From Calonectria ilicicola (taxonomy: Eukaryota > Ascomycota > Sordariomycetes > Hypocreales > Nectriaceae): 64,000 nt of DNA. Below, piece after piece: positions 23,597 to 33,653 of this stretch (the stretch's first letter is position 1; the number at the start of each line of letters is the position of its first letter). The stretch lies in contig CP085827.1 in NCBI GenBank assembly GCA_020809705.1, forward strand, positions 6,820,001 to 6,884,000, read 5' to 3'. The translations under genes and the position numbers were made by a program. The notes beneath the pieces were generated by a model. The model had not been told where the DNA came from, searched no databases, and saw only the letters and a list, made by a program, of their open reading frames with translations.

Positions 23597-23848
23597 TGAT
23601 GCAGATCTGTGTTAGACTTGTGATGTATTGTATTGTGTGTGTTGTCTAAAGAACAAGTGTTCTGTGTGAAGGGAGCTATAAGAGATCTTCATCCCTTGGG
23701 TTTGTCTCTTGTTACATAAGCCTCGCTTGGAGCGTGCGAGACATTTCCAACAATCTGTGCCATATATAAACCCAAATGTCCTGTGTTACTCTTAACCGAG
23801 GCACAGGTAGTGTAGCGGCTAGGGGCTACCTCCTCATTTCACGTATCA
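23597..23848 (-). repeat. Short TGATGC...GTATCA element, copy 1, interrupted by an LTR
   Basis: Removing the nested LTR and its duplicated ATCTG leaves about 104 bp that starts TGATGCAGATC and ends CACGTATCA. The same ends and middle occur at 29177-29230. Flanks are GCAAG and GCAGG, a 4/5 or 3-bp match. On the minus strand it begins TGATACG, like the larger family nearby, so the two may be related. Confidence 0.6.
23610..23752 (-). repeat. Solo copia-type LTR, copy 2 (143 bp)
   Basis: The ends are TGTTAG and CCAACA on the plus strand, that is TG...CA. It is flanked by a perfect 5-bp duplication ATCTG at 23605-23609 and 23753-23757. It is 140/143 identical to the LTR at 9045-9187 in reverse orientation. 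No internal sequence is attached, so it is a solo LTR left by recombination. Confidence 0.92.
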
Positions 23849-23965
23849 GCAGGCTACTTTGCTACTCTCTATCCATACTTGTGGAGGGCCTGCATAGGTC
23901 TTTCTATTGGCGCCTAAAGCACGCCTTCTTCAGAGATCTAGGCATGTCAATACCAAGCGGTATCA
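23849..23965 (-). repeat. TGATACGG-family element, truncated copy
   Basis: On the minus strand it begins TGATACCGC and follows the family through ATGCCTAGA, AGACCTATGCAGG and ATGGATAGAG. It then stops abruptly against the neighbouring TGATGC element. The distal third of the family consensus is missing. Confidence 0.55.
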
Positions 23966-24143
23966 GGTGCCACACACTGGCGTTCTCAATGTCCCCAGCT
24001 CGGCTTTGTAGAATATTAAGGGGGGTTATGAACGGGAATCGCCTGGGATTTAACGTAGATATGGAGATGAAGGCTTCATCCCCCCCGCCCCCTCCCCGAA
24101 AAATGTACGCCGCTCTATGATGTTTTCGCATCGCTCTCGACTA

Positions 24144-24179
24144 TCGGCTCCCCACAACCGGGACTCCACAACCCCACAG
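24144..24179 (+). promoter_or_regulatory. Motif cluster upstream of the Dabb gene
   Basis: TCGGCTCCCCACA (24144-24156) is followed by TCCACA (24165-24170) and CCCCACAG (24172-24179), about 155 bp before the start codon at 24335. It combines the same CGGCTC and CCACA words as the divergent promoters at 13.7-21.2 kb. Confidence 0.5.
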
Positions 24180-24334
24180 CTTCCTTGATCTCTTCAACAT
24201 ATTAACTTGACTACTCCTGCGTTTGATTCTTCAAAAGTCTCACGGTATTCAAAATCCATATTTCGATAAACATTCAATCTACTATTCATCATTTCCATTT
24301 TTATTTTGCAGGATTGTCAATCTATTCATCCAAA

Positions 24335-24898
24335 ATGGCGATTACTCGCGTCGTTCAATTGCAATTTAAACCAGGGACCAAACCACAGATAATTGAGGAA
24401 GTACGCAAAATACAAGCAGCTTGCCTACATTCCGGTATGAACCCTGACATAAAGACTAATTGGTCTTAGTTGTCTTTGAAGATCCGCAATATGGAGAATG
24501 AATGCATCGACCATCACTCGAATCAACCTTACATTCAATCTATCGAAGGAGGGGAAGAAGTTTCTACTGAAGGATTACAGGTAGGCATAATACTCCAAAT
24601 CTACGAAGGCCCTTAGTCTTTGAAATATGTGATCCATGGTATGAATTCGACTTAGTTCATTCGCATGTATACACTATTCTAAGCTAATTTCTTTGCGTTC
24701 GCTAATAACAATTTGCAAAATATCTCCACGCTAACTTATCAATAGCACGGGATCACACATGCGTTCATTATAAAATTCAAAAGTTTGGCGGACAGAGATT
24801 ACTATGCCCAACATGATCCTTTCCATCAGGCAGTAATTGGTGCCTTACAGCCTGTTATTGAGAAAGTGCAAATTATCGATCTCACAACAAGTGCATAG
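24335..24898 (+). CDS. Stress-responsive A/B barrel (Dabb) domain protein
   Basis: A 109-residue dimeric alpha+beta barrel protein. Exons are 24335-24400, 24470-24580 and 24746-24898. The start MAITRVVQLQFKPGTK, the central PYIQSIEGGEEVSTEGLQ and the C-terminal HAFIIKFKSLADRDYYAQHD are characteristic. Intron 1 was taken to begin at GTACGC because only that donor keeps frame and gives the usual helix length. Dabb proteins include polyketide cyclases such as olivetolic acid cyclase as well as general stress proteins, so a ring-closing or ligand-handling role is possible. Its promoter carries the cluster motif, which ties it to the flavin monooxygenase genes. Confidence 0.88.
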
Positions 24899-26112
24899 CT
24901 CTAGACCTCATATAGAATCAAATCGTGCACAGTTTATAAGATTCACATATGATCTGTAATACAGAAGTAGTTCCTATCATGATGATGCGACTGCATGAAC
25001 AAATATCAGTTGCCATTTTGAAATCCCTGACATATTCGTCACGAATTCTCCTCATTGAGCTAAATTGCTTTGATAACCAACTATATTGAGCCAGGTGGTT
25101 TAGATTAGATGGCTTGAGCTTGGATAGTGGATGTTTTTAACACTAGATTCTAATAGAGCTTTGCTATCGAAGTATTAGAAAGTATTTCTAAGCAATCAGG
25201 GCATTTGGCAACCGCCTTATTTTTGGTTTGCATACGCAAGCTTTATTTGGTGTACAGACTTCTTTCACGGGAGATATAGACGAGAAGAGGAAGAAGAAAG
25301 GGGGAGGTCGTCTTCTTAAAGTTTTCATTACTTCAAAAGAAACGTAAAAGGAATTGCAAAGTCTATAGATACATGATAGTTGCTAAAATAATCAGATGTA
25401 CCAGTCAATGGATGCAGTACCTACATACATTGCTTCATCTTTTGCCTCAGAGTTAACTGCCACTTGTCCTTCATAAATTGATTCTCATTCTATTGACAAG
25501 ACTTTTTTTCATTTCATCTTGCGGTTGCTAATATAAAATTGCTGATCAAATGTTTGTGATACGGTAGGATTAGAACAGTAGGGGTCTTAATGATATGTAG
25601 TAGGAAGGTTAATGTCTTCTTCTCTATCTACCCTAGTAACGGGCTTATATATGCCTTCCAAGGGTGCCTAAGGCACACACTTACAGGGTTCCATATGTGT
25701 TGACACCATTTCCGTATCAGTTTGTCCGTCTCAAAGGTGATGTGCTATAATGACGTGACAGGAAACAAAGCCAATTAGTTTATTTTGGAAGAGAATGGCC
25801 ATGAGACTACGGTCTAATCCAGTAGTATACAGCTAGTACATTCATACGAAATCAGTGTTCCGATCTTTCGGAATGACTGGAATCGGATAAGGTGGGGTAA
25901 TTAGAGATGGTAATAACGGAAGCATTCCGACTCGACAAATATAAACAGCCGAGGTTGCAATCCCCCCGGAAGAATTCAACCAAAATCTTTCGAACGGCCA
26001 AAATTAAAATTAACAAAGAGTCCTCCCACGCGAACTTCCAGTAGTCTCTACCGAAGCCAGTTATCATCACCACAATTATTTCTGTGATCAACTCTTCTGC
26101 TCCTTCATCATA
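24899..26112. other. Intergenic with one TGATACGG element
   Basis: About 1.2 kb of AT-rich DNA before the P450 gene. Apart from the repeat at 25557-25719 nothing is recognised. The shared CGGCTC motif was not seen in the P450 promoter. Confidence 0.45.
25557..25719 (-). repeat. TGATACGG-family element, intact copy with target duplication
   Basis: A 163-bp element starting TGATACGGT and ending CCGTATCA. It is flanked by a perfect 5-bp duplication GTTTG (25552-25556 and 25720-25724). Its reverse complement aligns with the copies at 30.2 and 30.5 kb. TG...CA ends and a 5-bp duplication fit LTR-integrase insertion. Confidence 0.88.
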
Positions 26113-27936
26113 ATGGCGGTCATTAGAGACACTTTATCGCTGGTCTGGAATAATTTGCCAGGCTTGTTCATTTCAATACTACTAGCTCACTTCGTTAAGA
26201 ATTATTTTACGCCAGGGGTTATGAGCATTCCAGGTCCCTTTATGGCGAAAATATCCAATATTTGGAGATTTATCGACGTAGCACGGGGAAAAGCCCAAGA
26301 GACACATTTGAATCTACATCAAAAATATGGGCCTTACGTGCGGCTAGGCCCCAATTTGATTTCCATTTGTGATGTTGATATTTTGAAGATAATTTATGGG
26401 GTAAACAAAGGATATTCTAAGGTGTGTTATTAATTTCTGGTACTAAACTGACTGCTAATTCACAATAGACTAGCTTTTACGAGGTTCAGCAGCAATTGTC
26501 CAATGGAAAGCCAACTCAGACTCTCTTCACAACGCTGGATGAAGATTTCCACGCCAAGATCAAAAGGCCAGTAGCTTCGGTATATTCCATGAGTAGTCTT
26601 TCTGAATTCGAGGTATTTGTAGACAAGACAATCCGCATCATGATGGGAAAGCTGGACGGATTTGCGAGACGTGATCAGGTTTTTGACGTGGGGGCCTGGC
26701 TACAATACTGTAATTCCCTTCTTAGGTTTTGTCATTTGCTCTGCTGACGACTCAATAGATGCGTTTGATGTTATTGGAGAGCTGACATTTGGGAGACCGT
26801 TGGGATTTCTAGACAATGGCAATGATGTTAATGGAATCATGCACTCTCTGGAAAAAATGCTAGATTACGCAGGAATGGTGGGTGGGCCATTGAAATTTAC
26901 TTCTCACTGCCATGAAACATTTTTTCCCCTTTATTTCTTTTTGTTTGTATTAAAACGAAGGTTAGTAATAGCTGACTCAAAAAGTAGGTCGGTCAAATGC
27001 CTTGGATAGATCACCTTTTGATCAAAAACCCGCTAAAACGTATCTTCAGAGGTGGTTCAACCGGAGCTGTTGCTCAGTTTGCGCGTGAACGTCTCATTGA
27101 ACGGTTAGAAGGAAAAAGGAAGTGTGAAAAGGACCTGTCTTTACGAAAAGACTTTCTTGATCGCTTTCTTGAGGCTAAAGAGCTTCACCCGAAAGTTGTC
27201 ACCGACACCCAAGTGTTTTCTTACACACTCAGTAACGTCAATGCGGGCTCAGACACAACGGCCATTTCTCTCCGTGCCATCTTATATTTTACCTTGAAAC
27301 ATCCGGATGTACTTCAGCGACTCACAGAGGAACTTGATAATGCTATGAATGAAGGGAAATTGTCCATCCCCGTCACGTGGAAACAAAGTCAAGAACTCCT
27401 ATATCTAGACGCTGTCATCAAGGAAGCTCTTCGTCTCCACCCAGCTGTTGGTCTACTCTTGGAACGAATCGTGCCCAAAGGTGGACTCCAGTTGCCAGGT
27501 GGCCCTCTACTGCCTGAAGGAACGATAGTCGGGATTAACCCGTGGGTAATACATCATCACTCTATCTTTGGAGAGGATCTTGACTCGTTTCGACCGGAGC
27601 GCTGGCTTCAGAAAGAAGGCGAAACAAAACAGCAATTTAATGCTAGGAGACAAGAGATGATCGGGGCTTCTTTCACATTTGGAGCTGGTCCAAGAACATG
27701 TATCGGAAAAAACATTAGTCTGTTAGAGATGTATAAGTTGATTCCATCCCTCCTTTACACCTATAAGGTACCCTCTAAACAAGCCATCTTTTTAGTATGA
27801 GACAAAAGCTAACAACAATACCAATCAGATTCAGCTCAGAGATACTAATGCTGATTGGGAAACACACAATGCTTGGTTTGTCAGGCAGAAAAACATCCAT
27901 GTCAAACTTACTCGGATAAGGGAAGTTGAAACTTGA
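26113..27936 (+). CDS. Cytochrome P450 monooxygenase, pisatin demethylase-like
   Basis: A microsomal P450. Five exons: 26113-26421, 26469-26709, 26759-26877, 26988-27767 and 27829-27936, giving 518 residues, normal length. There is an N-terminal membrane anchor (LPGLFISILLAHF) followed by a proline-rich hinge IPGPF. The I-helix is AGSDTTAIS, the K-helix ExxR is in KEALRLHP, the PERF-like segment is FRPERW, and the haem loop is FTFGAGPRTCIGKN with the axial cysteine. All introns are in phase, and the last exon completes the C-terminal strand. It lies beyond the repeat-rich gap and lacks the shared promoter motif, so membership of the aromatic gene set is plausible but unproven. Confidence 0.92.
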
Positions 27937-29176
27937 TAACACGGTTTGTTCGCGAATCCTTCCCCAGTGGAGGGAAAGTTCAGAAGCCATCGCAAGTTTC
28001 AGCTTGGCGATCTTCTTGGGGAGTGAAATGTGTGCCTATCAATGAAACAAGCTTAAACCGGCAGAGCACTTTGTCCCATCATTGATCTCATCCTCTAGGC
28101 ATTTCAATTCATCAAATTACGACAGAGTTGCTATTTCTATGGCCTAGTAAATAGAGACATATGCTGTTGAACTTTTTCAACTTTTCTAGAAAAAACTGAT
28201 TCGTGGGTTTCGGTTCATATGAAAGAAATCATTTGGTGTTGAACGTGGATCTTTGGTGTGAGGATCTACACTTCCCATTACGTCTAATATCCAACCAGGC
28301 CAAAAGATAAGACCAACGGTCGTGATTGCCGGTGCGGATAACAATTGCTAAGAGGTTTGTAAGGTAAACCAAGCCGTAAGATTTGGTATGAGGAGCTAGA
28401 ATGTCAAAAGATATGTGATATCTTATTATTTAATGACCTACCCTATTCGGAGATCTTCATAGCTCATTTAGTTTAGTATTGAATTAGAATTCAAGTTTCC
28501 CGATAATACTACTTTGCATCATGTCACCCCTTTACAGTCACAATGTTGAATTGCTAACATAGCTATTGAATACATGCAAACTGCTTTCTACTCATGGACG
28601 AAAATATGTCTAATTTAATCTAGCCTCATAAAAACCTTTATTCCAAAACCGGAATCAAATCTTAGCGAATTTCCATTTCTCAGTTTAATCTTTGTAGCTG
28701 CTCGTTGACTGACGTCATCCCACCACTTTTTGATGTTCTTTCGTGAATTAACCTCATTAGGGGTTTGAGAGTATCCATGATAAAGTTATTCCATGGAACA
28801 TGGAATAGGTCAACTAAAGTACATGTCTGATTGTGTTGAGAAAAAATAAAATCACTCACGATACAAGTTGGCAGAGTTACCAGTCGTGTGTAATTTACCC
28901 GTGCAACTAAATACTTGCTCCGAGCGAGGATTGAATCAGAGTCTAGTGTCTATCTCAACTAAGCCATTTGTTCCTGGACGATTTTGTGATCGGCCTCTCC
29001 GATTCCCAAAGCTCTGTCATAATTAATGAGAGATATTCTCGGATAAGTGTTGTAAAAATAAAGTATGAAACCAACCTCTTGAATATCAATTCAAATCCAA
29101 GCCGTTCCATAGCAGGTTCAAAGTACTTTTGCTCGACGCTGGCCCCCTGCTCAAATAACGCCTGGCCCCTTTGATC

Positions 29177-29230
29177 AGTGATGCAGATCGATGCTATATA
29201 GACTAAGGGCTACCTCCATATTTCACGTAT
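29177..29230 (-). repeat. Short TGATGC...GTATCA element, copy 2 (internally shortened)
   Basis: This is a 54-bp version of the element at 23597-23848, sharing TGATGCAGATC, GGGCTACCTCC and TTTCACGTATCA. Flanks are ATCAG and ATCGG. The same A/G difference appears at the same flank position as in the other copy, so the duplication may really be 3 bp (ATC). Confidence 0.6.
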
Positions 29231-30194
29231 CAATCGGCCGCATGCAGAGTCAAATTAGAGGCGTATTTTGTAACTAAATAGCGAAAAATAGCTCCTTACT
29301 CACATAGTTTGAAATTATCATCTTGGAAGGCAGGCATACTTGCAAATGGATGATGCTCTCTCACATACGTAGGAGCCTTGCAAGGATATCAGCGATGGAA
29401 CTTTATGTGCAACTTCTTTTCTTCTAACTAAAACACACTTACATGATTATCTCATGTTGCAAAGTCTAAATTTTCAAATTCATACCTAACTCCGAGTTCT
29501 TCCAGGACTAAGAGAACTCTTTGGGTTCGCGTTGATGCTCGATTTCCAAACAATGGTTGGTACGGCTGAGACACTTGATATCAATTACACGTGAGTGAAA
29601 AAATATTTTATTGATGACTTGGAGATGTGAAAAACTAAACAAGCAATTAAATAATTACGATTCATCGTAAGATATTGTGTGCTGGACTGGACCATCGGCA
29701 TCTGCGGAGCCGGTGAACCCGGTGGAGTATGAGCAATTAGCAGCAGGCTCACCAGAAGCTCAAACATTTTGACTTGGTCTTTATGATTTGCCTGATCAAA
29801 AAACAATCAACTGAGTCCTCTATATGGCGCAACATCTGCTAGCCTTATCATGTGTATATAGGTATGGTCCTCTTCTTGAGAGGCTTCCAACTCGGTCACC
29901 CAAGCACAGGGATAATTATCACCAAAACTTTGACTGAGCAACCTGTACCCTGGAGCGGTACAATAATGAATGAGATAAACCTTGAGGCAAATATTTTCAA
30001 CGGCACGGTGCTTTCTCAATGTCTATCCGATTCATATCCTGCATACCATTTTAGCTTCATGGATTGACGATAATTGTTCTCGCCATTTATAGAGGTCCCC
30101 GATTACATTTACGCTCTTGTCTTATCCGTTAAAGCGGTCTATAAACGTCCCTTATAGCCTTTTAGTCATAGAGAAAGACTTTTGAAGGCTTCAC

Positions 30195-30368
30195 TGATAC
30201 GGTTTTGGTGCCAAAAACAACTAGAGCTCCTAGTTAGGTGTGCCTGGGCCACCTATAGAAGAACCTATACACTCTCTAGTAGGGAAGATAAATAATGGAA
30301 TATCAATCTTTCTATTGCACATCTTTTGCCCCCCGCCCCCCCCCCCAACTACTGACCCTATCGTATCA
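30195..30368 (+). repeat. TGATACGG-family element, 174 bp
   Basis: It begins TGATACGGTTTTGGTGCC and ends ACCCTATCGTATCA. It aligns throughout with the copy 160 bp downstream in the same orientation, apart from a C-tract expansion. No target duplication is evident (flanks TTCAC and TCCAG). Confidence 0.82.
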
Positions 30369-30529
30369 TCCAGGCGACTTAATACATTAGATGAATCGTT
30401 AAATTACATATCTAGCTTATAGAGCGTACCTAATAAAATCTCAGCTTAAATTGAAATAGACGAAGACATATCACTACGATAGTAGGTGATATCTAAGAAT
30501 TGAATTATAGGGAGAATATCAAACGACTG

Positions 30530-30694
30530 TGATACGGTTTTCATGCCAACACACCTAGAGCTCCGATGTAGGTGTGCCTTAGGAACCTAAAACAAAGACC
30601 TATATAGGTCCTCTAGTAGGGTAGATAGATAATAGAAGATCAACCTTCCTACTACATGTCATTTGACCCCTTAACTACTGACCCTACCGTATCA
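30530..30694 (+). repeat. TGATACGG-family element, 165 bp with target duplication
   Basis: It begins TGATACGGTTTTCATGCC and ends CCCTACCGTATCA. Flanks are a perfect 5-bp duplication GACTG (30525-30529 and 30695-30699). The interior has the palindrome CCTATATAGG and a conserved pyrimidine-rich end. With TG...CA and 5 bp this reads as a very small solo LTR, although a 9-bp inverted-repeat MITE is an alternative. Confidence 0.88.
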
Positions 30695-30786
30695 GACTGT
30701 CACACATTTCCCATGATATATGCTAACACTGGTAGAAATAAATCTATATCACCTAATACCATCGAAATAATACTATCATTATTCAT

Positions 30787-33653
30787 CTAATCTGATGGGA
30801 TCTCATTAGCTCTAAGCCGTGAAATAATGTGTGCATAGGTTGAGCTGATCCCCCAGGCCTTCAATGATCTCATGACCATACCAGACTCATCCAAGGTCTT
30901 GCATCGGCCTTGAGCACAAAGAAGATTTCCAATTCCAGGTAATTTGACCCGACTCCAGCCTGAATTAACCCAATCAATATTTTCCATTCTATCTAATGAT
31001 TTGGGGCCCAATATCACTGCCCCTATAGTGGAAGGATCCAAGAAACTCTCAGGAAAGCGCTCAGCCAGCATAGAATATGTCCACAGGATACATACAGCTC
31101 TTAAAAGAGCTATTGGGGTACCGAAATGGGCGCAATGAGTGGAACGCACCAGATGCAAAATCCGAGCTGCAAAGAAACATGCCAGCCTTCCTTGTCCTGC
31201 AGTCTTCCACTGCTCAGCTATTTGGATCCATGCGTTCTCATCGAGTTTGTCGTAAATAAAATTAAGTACTGTCGGGGAGAGGTTTTGAATAGGGCAGTTG
31301 TAAATCATCAAGGCTTCTGTGGCCATGATCTGTTGAACTGTTGCCGACTTAATCTCATCTAGTGGTTGTTCCGATTGCTCATTTTCAATTACGGTAAGTA
31401 GGTTAGTTAAAGTATCCACTGCTTGTAGTATCTGATCATCAGAGAAGCCAGGAGCACCGGGGTGCTCATTTCCCCGGTGGGTTATGACGTTTGTGAGATG
31501 CTGGAGCATTACCTGCCTACCGATTGTGTTGGTTTTGCTCCAGCTGGCTTTCCAGCTGTTTTCAGCAATGATCCGCCCAATGGTTATGGGCTCTGGCGGA
31601 CCTTTGGTGGATTTCGTCAGTATTAATAGAACACAAAAATAAAACAACTGCATTCATAATCAACCCACCTTGAGGAGTAGGAAAGCTGGCCCAACACTGA
31701 GCACTTGATGCACCCCAACGATCCTCAGAACAGGGCAAAGACATCTGTAATTCGTTGATACCCATTAATTGGCTAACATCAAAATGACTGCGGAAGGCCG
31801 AATCGAGCAACTAAATTAGACTTTGTCAATACATGATGAAAGTATTGCCAATTATCGAGTATTAATCAAGGCGGTGTACAACTCACCCATATAGCGAAGC
31901 CTGCACGCCGATATTCTTCGTCAAGCACCCAAATTTGCCATTTTTGTATCAATGGAAGTTGTAACTTTGAGAATTTGTGCACGGGAAACATGTTGGTGAA
32001 TAGCCTCTTTCTTCGCCCAACGGCGACAGGAACACTCTGTAAGACCTCGGCAATTTCAAGATGTCTTCTATCACCAGCGTATAGCATCCCGATGTGGTTC
32101 AATATAATAGCTTGTGACATCCACAACTCGCGGCTATTTTTGTTTTGTTCTTCACACTAGATCCCTAATTAGAATTTTCTGTACACTTTGGCTGGGGAAT
32201 TATAGAGATGAAGTCCTGCTATGCCAGCAATTCGGACATATTCCATACCATTATTGATGTTTGTCGGCGAATCAACTCATGCATGGCTCGCGAACAGGAC
32301 TGTGCTTCTGGAACTGAGGAGAAGTGGGCTCCAATTGCGGCGACTGTGAAGACCAACAACCAGTGTGTCCTTGAGGATGTGAAGGATGGCTTGTGAAGAA
32401 TTGGAAAGACAGGGTGGAAAATTTCGAAATATAACTGCACCCACGCATTCAGGACTGGGCGTGGCGGAATCTTCAAATCGACGAATTTTGGAAGGTTTGG
32501 ACCGATCTGCATCTTGGTCGCATGTCTGGACACCTCATTAACAATTTCGGCGGAAATTTCTTCAACATGAGCAAGGTTCTCATCATCTACATCCTCAGAG
32601 CCCAAGTGGGAGAAATCGGGAAAGGCGAGCTGTGCATCTATCTCGATAGATGTGGGATGATATTGTCTTGGTTCAACATTATCACGATCCACAGCTGGAG
32701 AATGGCTGCGACTGTACAGTTCTGCAACAGATGATTGATCGAGGATAGCGTGAGATGATGAAGGTGGCGTGAACGCAGATTGAGGTTTCAAATCTAGTGG
32801 TTCTAGCCAGAAATTGTTCAGACTATCAAAACTTGTCATGTCCTGGGGGAACAAAGACGACATGAATCCAGCATCGAATGTATCATCAAGCCATGCATTG
32901 CTTTCAGAGAGATCTCCCAAAAACATTGACGGGGTGGAAATGGACAATCTTGGATCAAGAAGCTCCGGATTGAAGCTTGAATCGAAAGAAATTCCAGGAT
33001 GGCTGTCGGCTGAGATTCGCAAGCCGTCCACTGTTGCTTCTGATGGCTGGCTTGTGGAAACAGGGCCATCAGTACGAGAATCCAGCGGAGAAAGGTGCGT
33101 CACTGCTATTTCAACCTCAGCTGGCGTGTGGTGGTAGGAACTTAAATCCTTGACAGTGGCTGGTGGTGATAACGGGGGCGGATGGGAATTTTTGCGCCGC
33201 TTTGCAGGTTGTGTATGATGTGAGCTAGATATTGATGGGGTTCGCTTCGAGTTCGGCTCGTAGAAGCAATTGTGGTTGGTGCGACAGCACCGTTGGCAGG
33301 GCCGCTCCCCATCACATCGAACTTTAGAGATGCTACACGGCTTACACGCTTGGGCGACACGACGACGCTCCCCATAACGCTCGCCGTTGTCATGGCGCTC
33401 GCCGCTAAGGTGGATAGTTGTATGGTGACGGGCTAGCGAGTCTCTAAAGTCGGGCTGTTAGAACGGCCAGGTTTTTTTTTTTTTTTCAGAAACAGTCAAC
33501 TCACACTCGACCAAAGCTTTGCCCACACTCGGAGCAAGTGAAGGGCTTTTCCTTTGTGTGGGTGCGGAGGTGTCGTTCATAATGCTCACGACGCTGAAAC
33601 GATGAGTTGCAGATGTCACAGCACAGATCGGGCTGAGAGGTGCTAGCGGGCAT
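30787..33653 (-). CDS. Transcription factor with two C2H2 fingers plus a Zn2Cys6 cluster
   Basis: Five exons: 33653-33505, 33443-32249, 32156-31887, 31810-31669 and 31601-30787, giving 856 residues. Finger 1 is C12-C15-H28-H32. Finger 2 is C40-C43-H56-H61 and is split by intron 1. The Zn2Cys6 binuclear cluster follows directly with C83, C86, C93, C99, C102 and C109 in the canonical 2-6-5-2-6 spacing. The rest is a fungal-specific regulatory (middle homology) domain, including [20 protein letters not shown] and [21 protein letters not shown]. This is a known but uncommon double DNA-binding architecture. It is the only regulator in the window and the natural candidate for the shared CGG-containing motifs. 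A T-tract lies in intron 1. Confidence 0.9.

Larger units (their letters stand above)
23202..24334. other. Repeat-filled intergenic region upstream of the Dabb gene
   Basis: It contains a nested insertion (an LTR inside a second element), a truncated TGATACGG-family copy, and immediately before the Dabb gene the motif cluster at 24144-24179. The 114-codon ORF at 23776-24120 is built largely from repeat sequence and is not considered a gene. Confidence 0.55.
27937..30786. other. Repeat-rich intergenic region of about 2.8 kb
   Basis: It holds one short TGATGC element and two full TGATACGG elements near its right end. A poly-C run (about 30330-30347) lies inside one of them. Short ORFs at 28968, 29585 and 29807 show no family resemblance. 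One GAGCCG word occurs near 29706. Confidence 0.5.

Noticed and set aside
23776..24120. 114-codon plus-strand ORF as a gene
   Set aside because: It overlaps two recognised repeat elements and its sequence is repeat-derived.
29585..29806. Small secreted peptide (hydrophobic start MFELLVSLLLIA)
   Set aside because: Lies in repeat-rich DNA, with no cleavage-site pattern or supporting promoter or introns.
9601..33653. Classical polyketide or NRPS gene cluster
   Set aside because: No core synthase, acyl carrier or prenyl/terpene synthase is encoded in the window; only tailoring-type enzymes are present.
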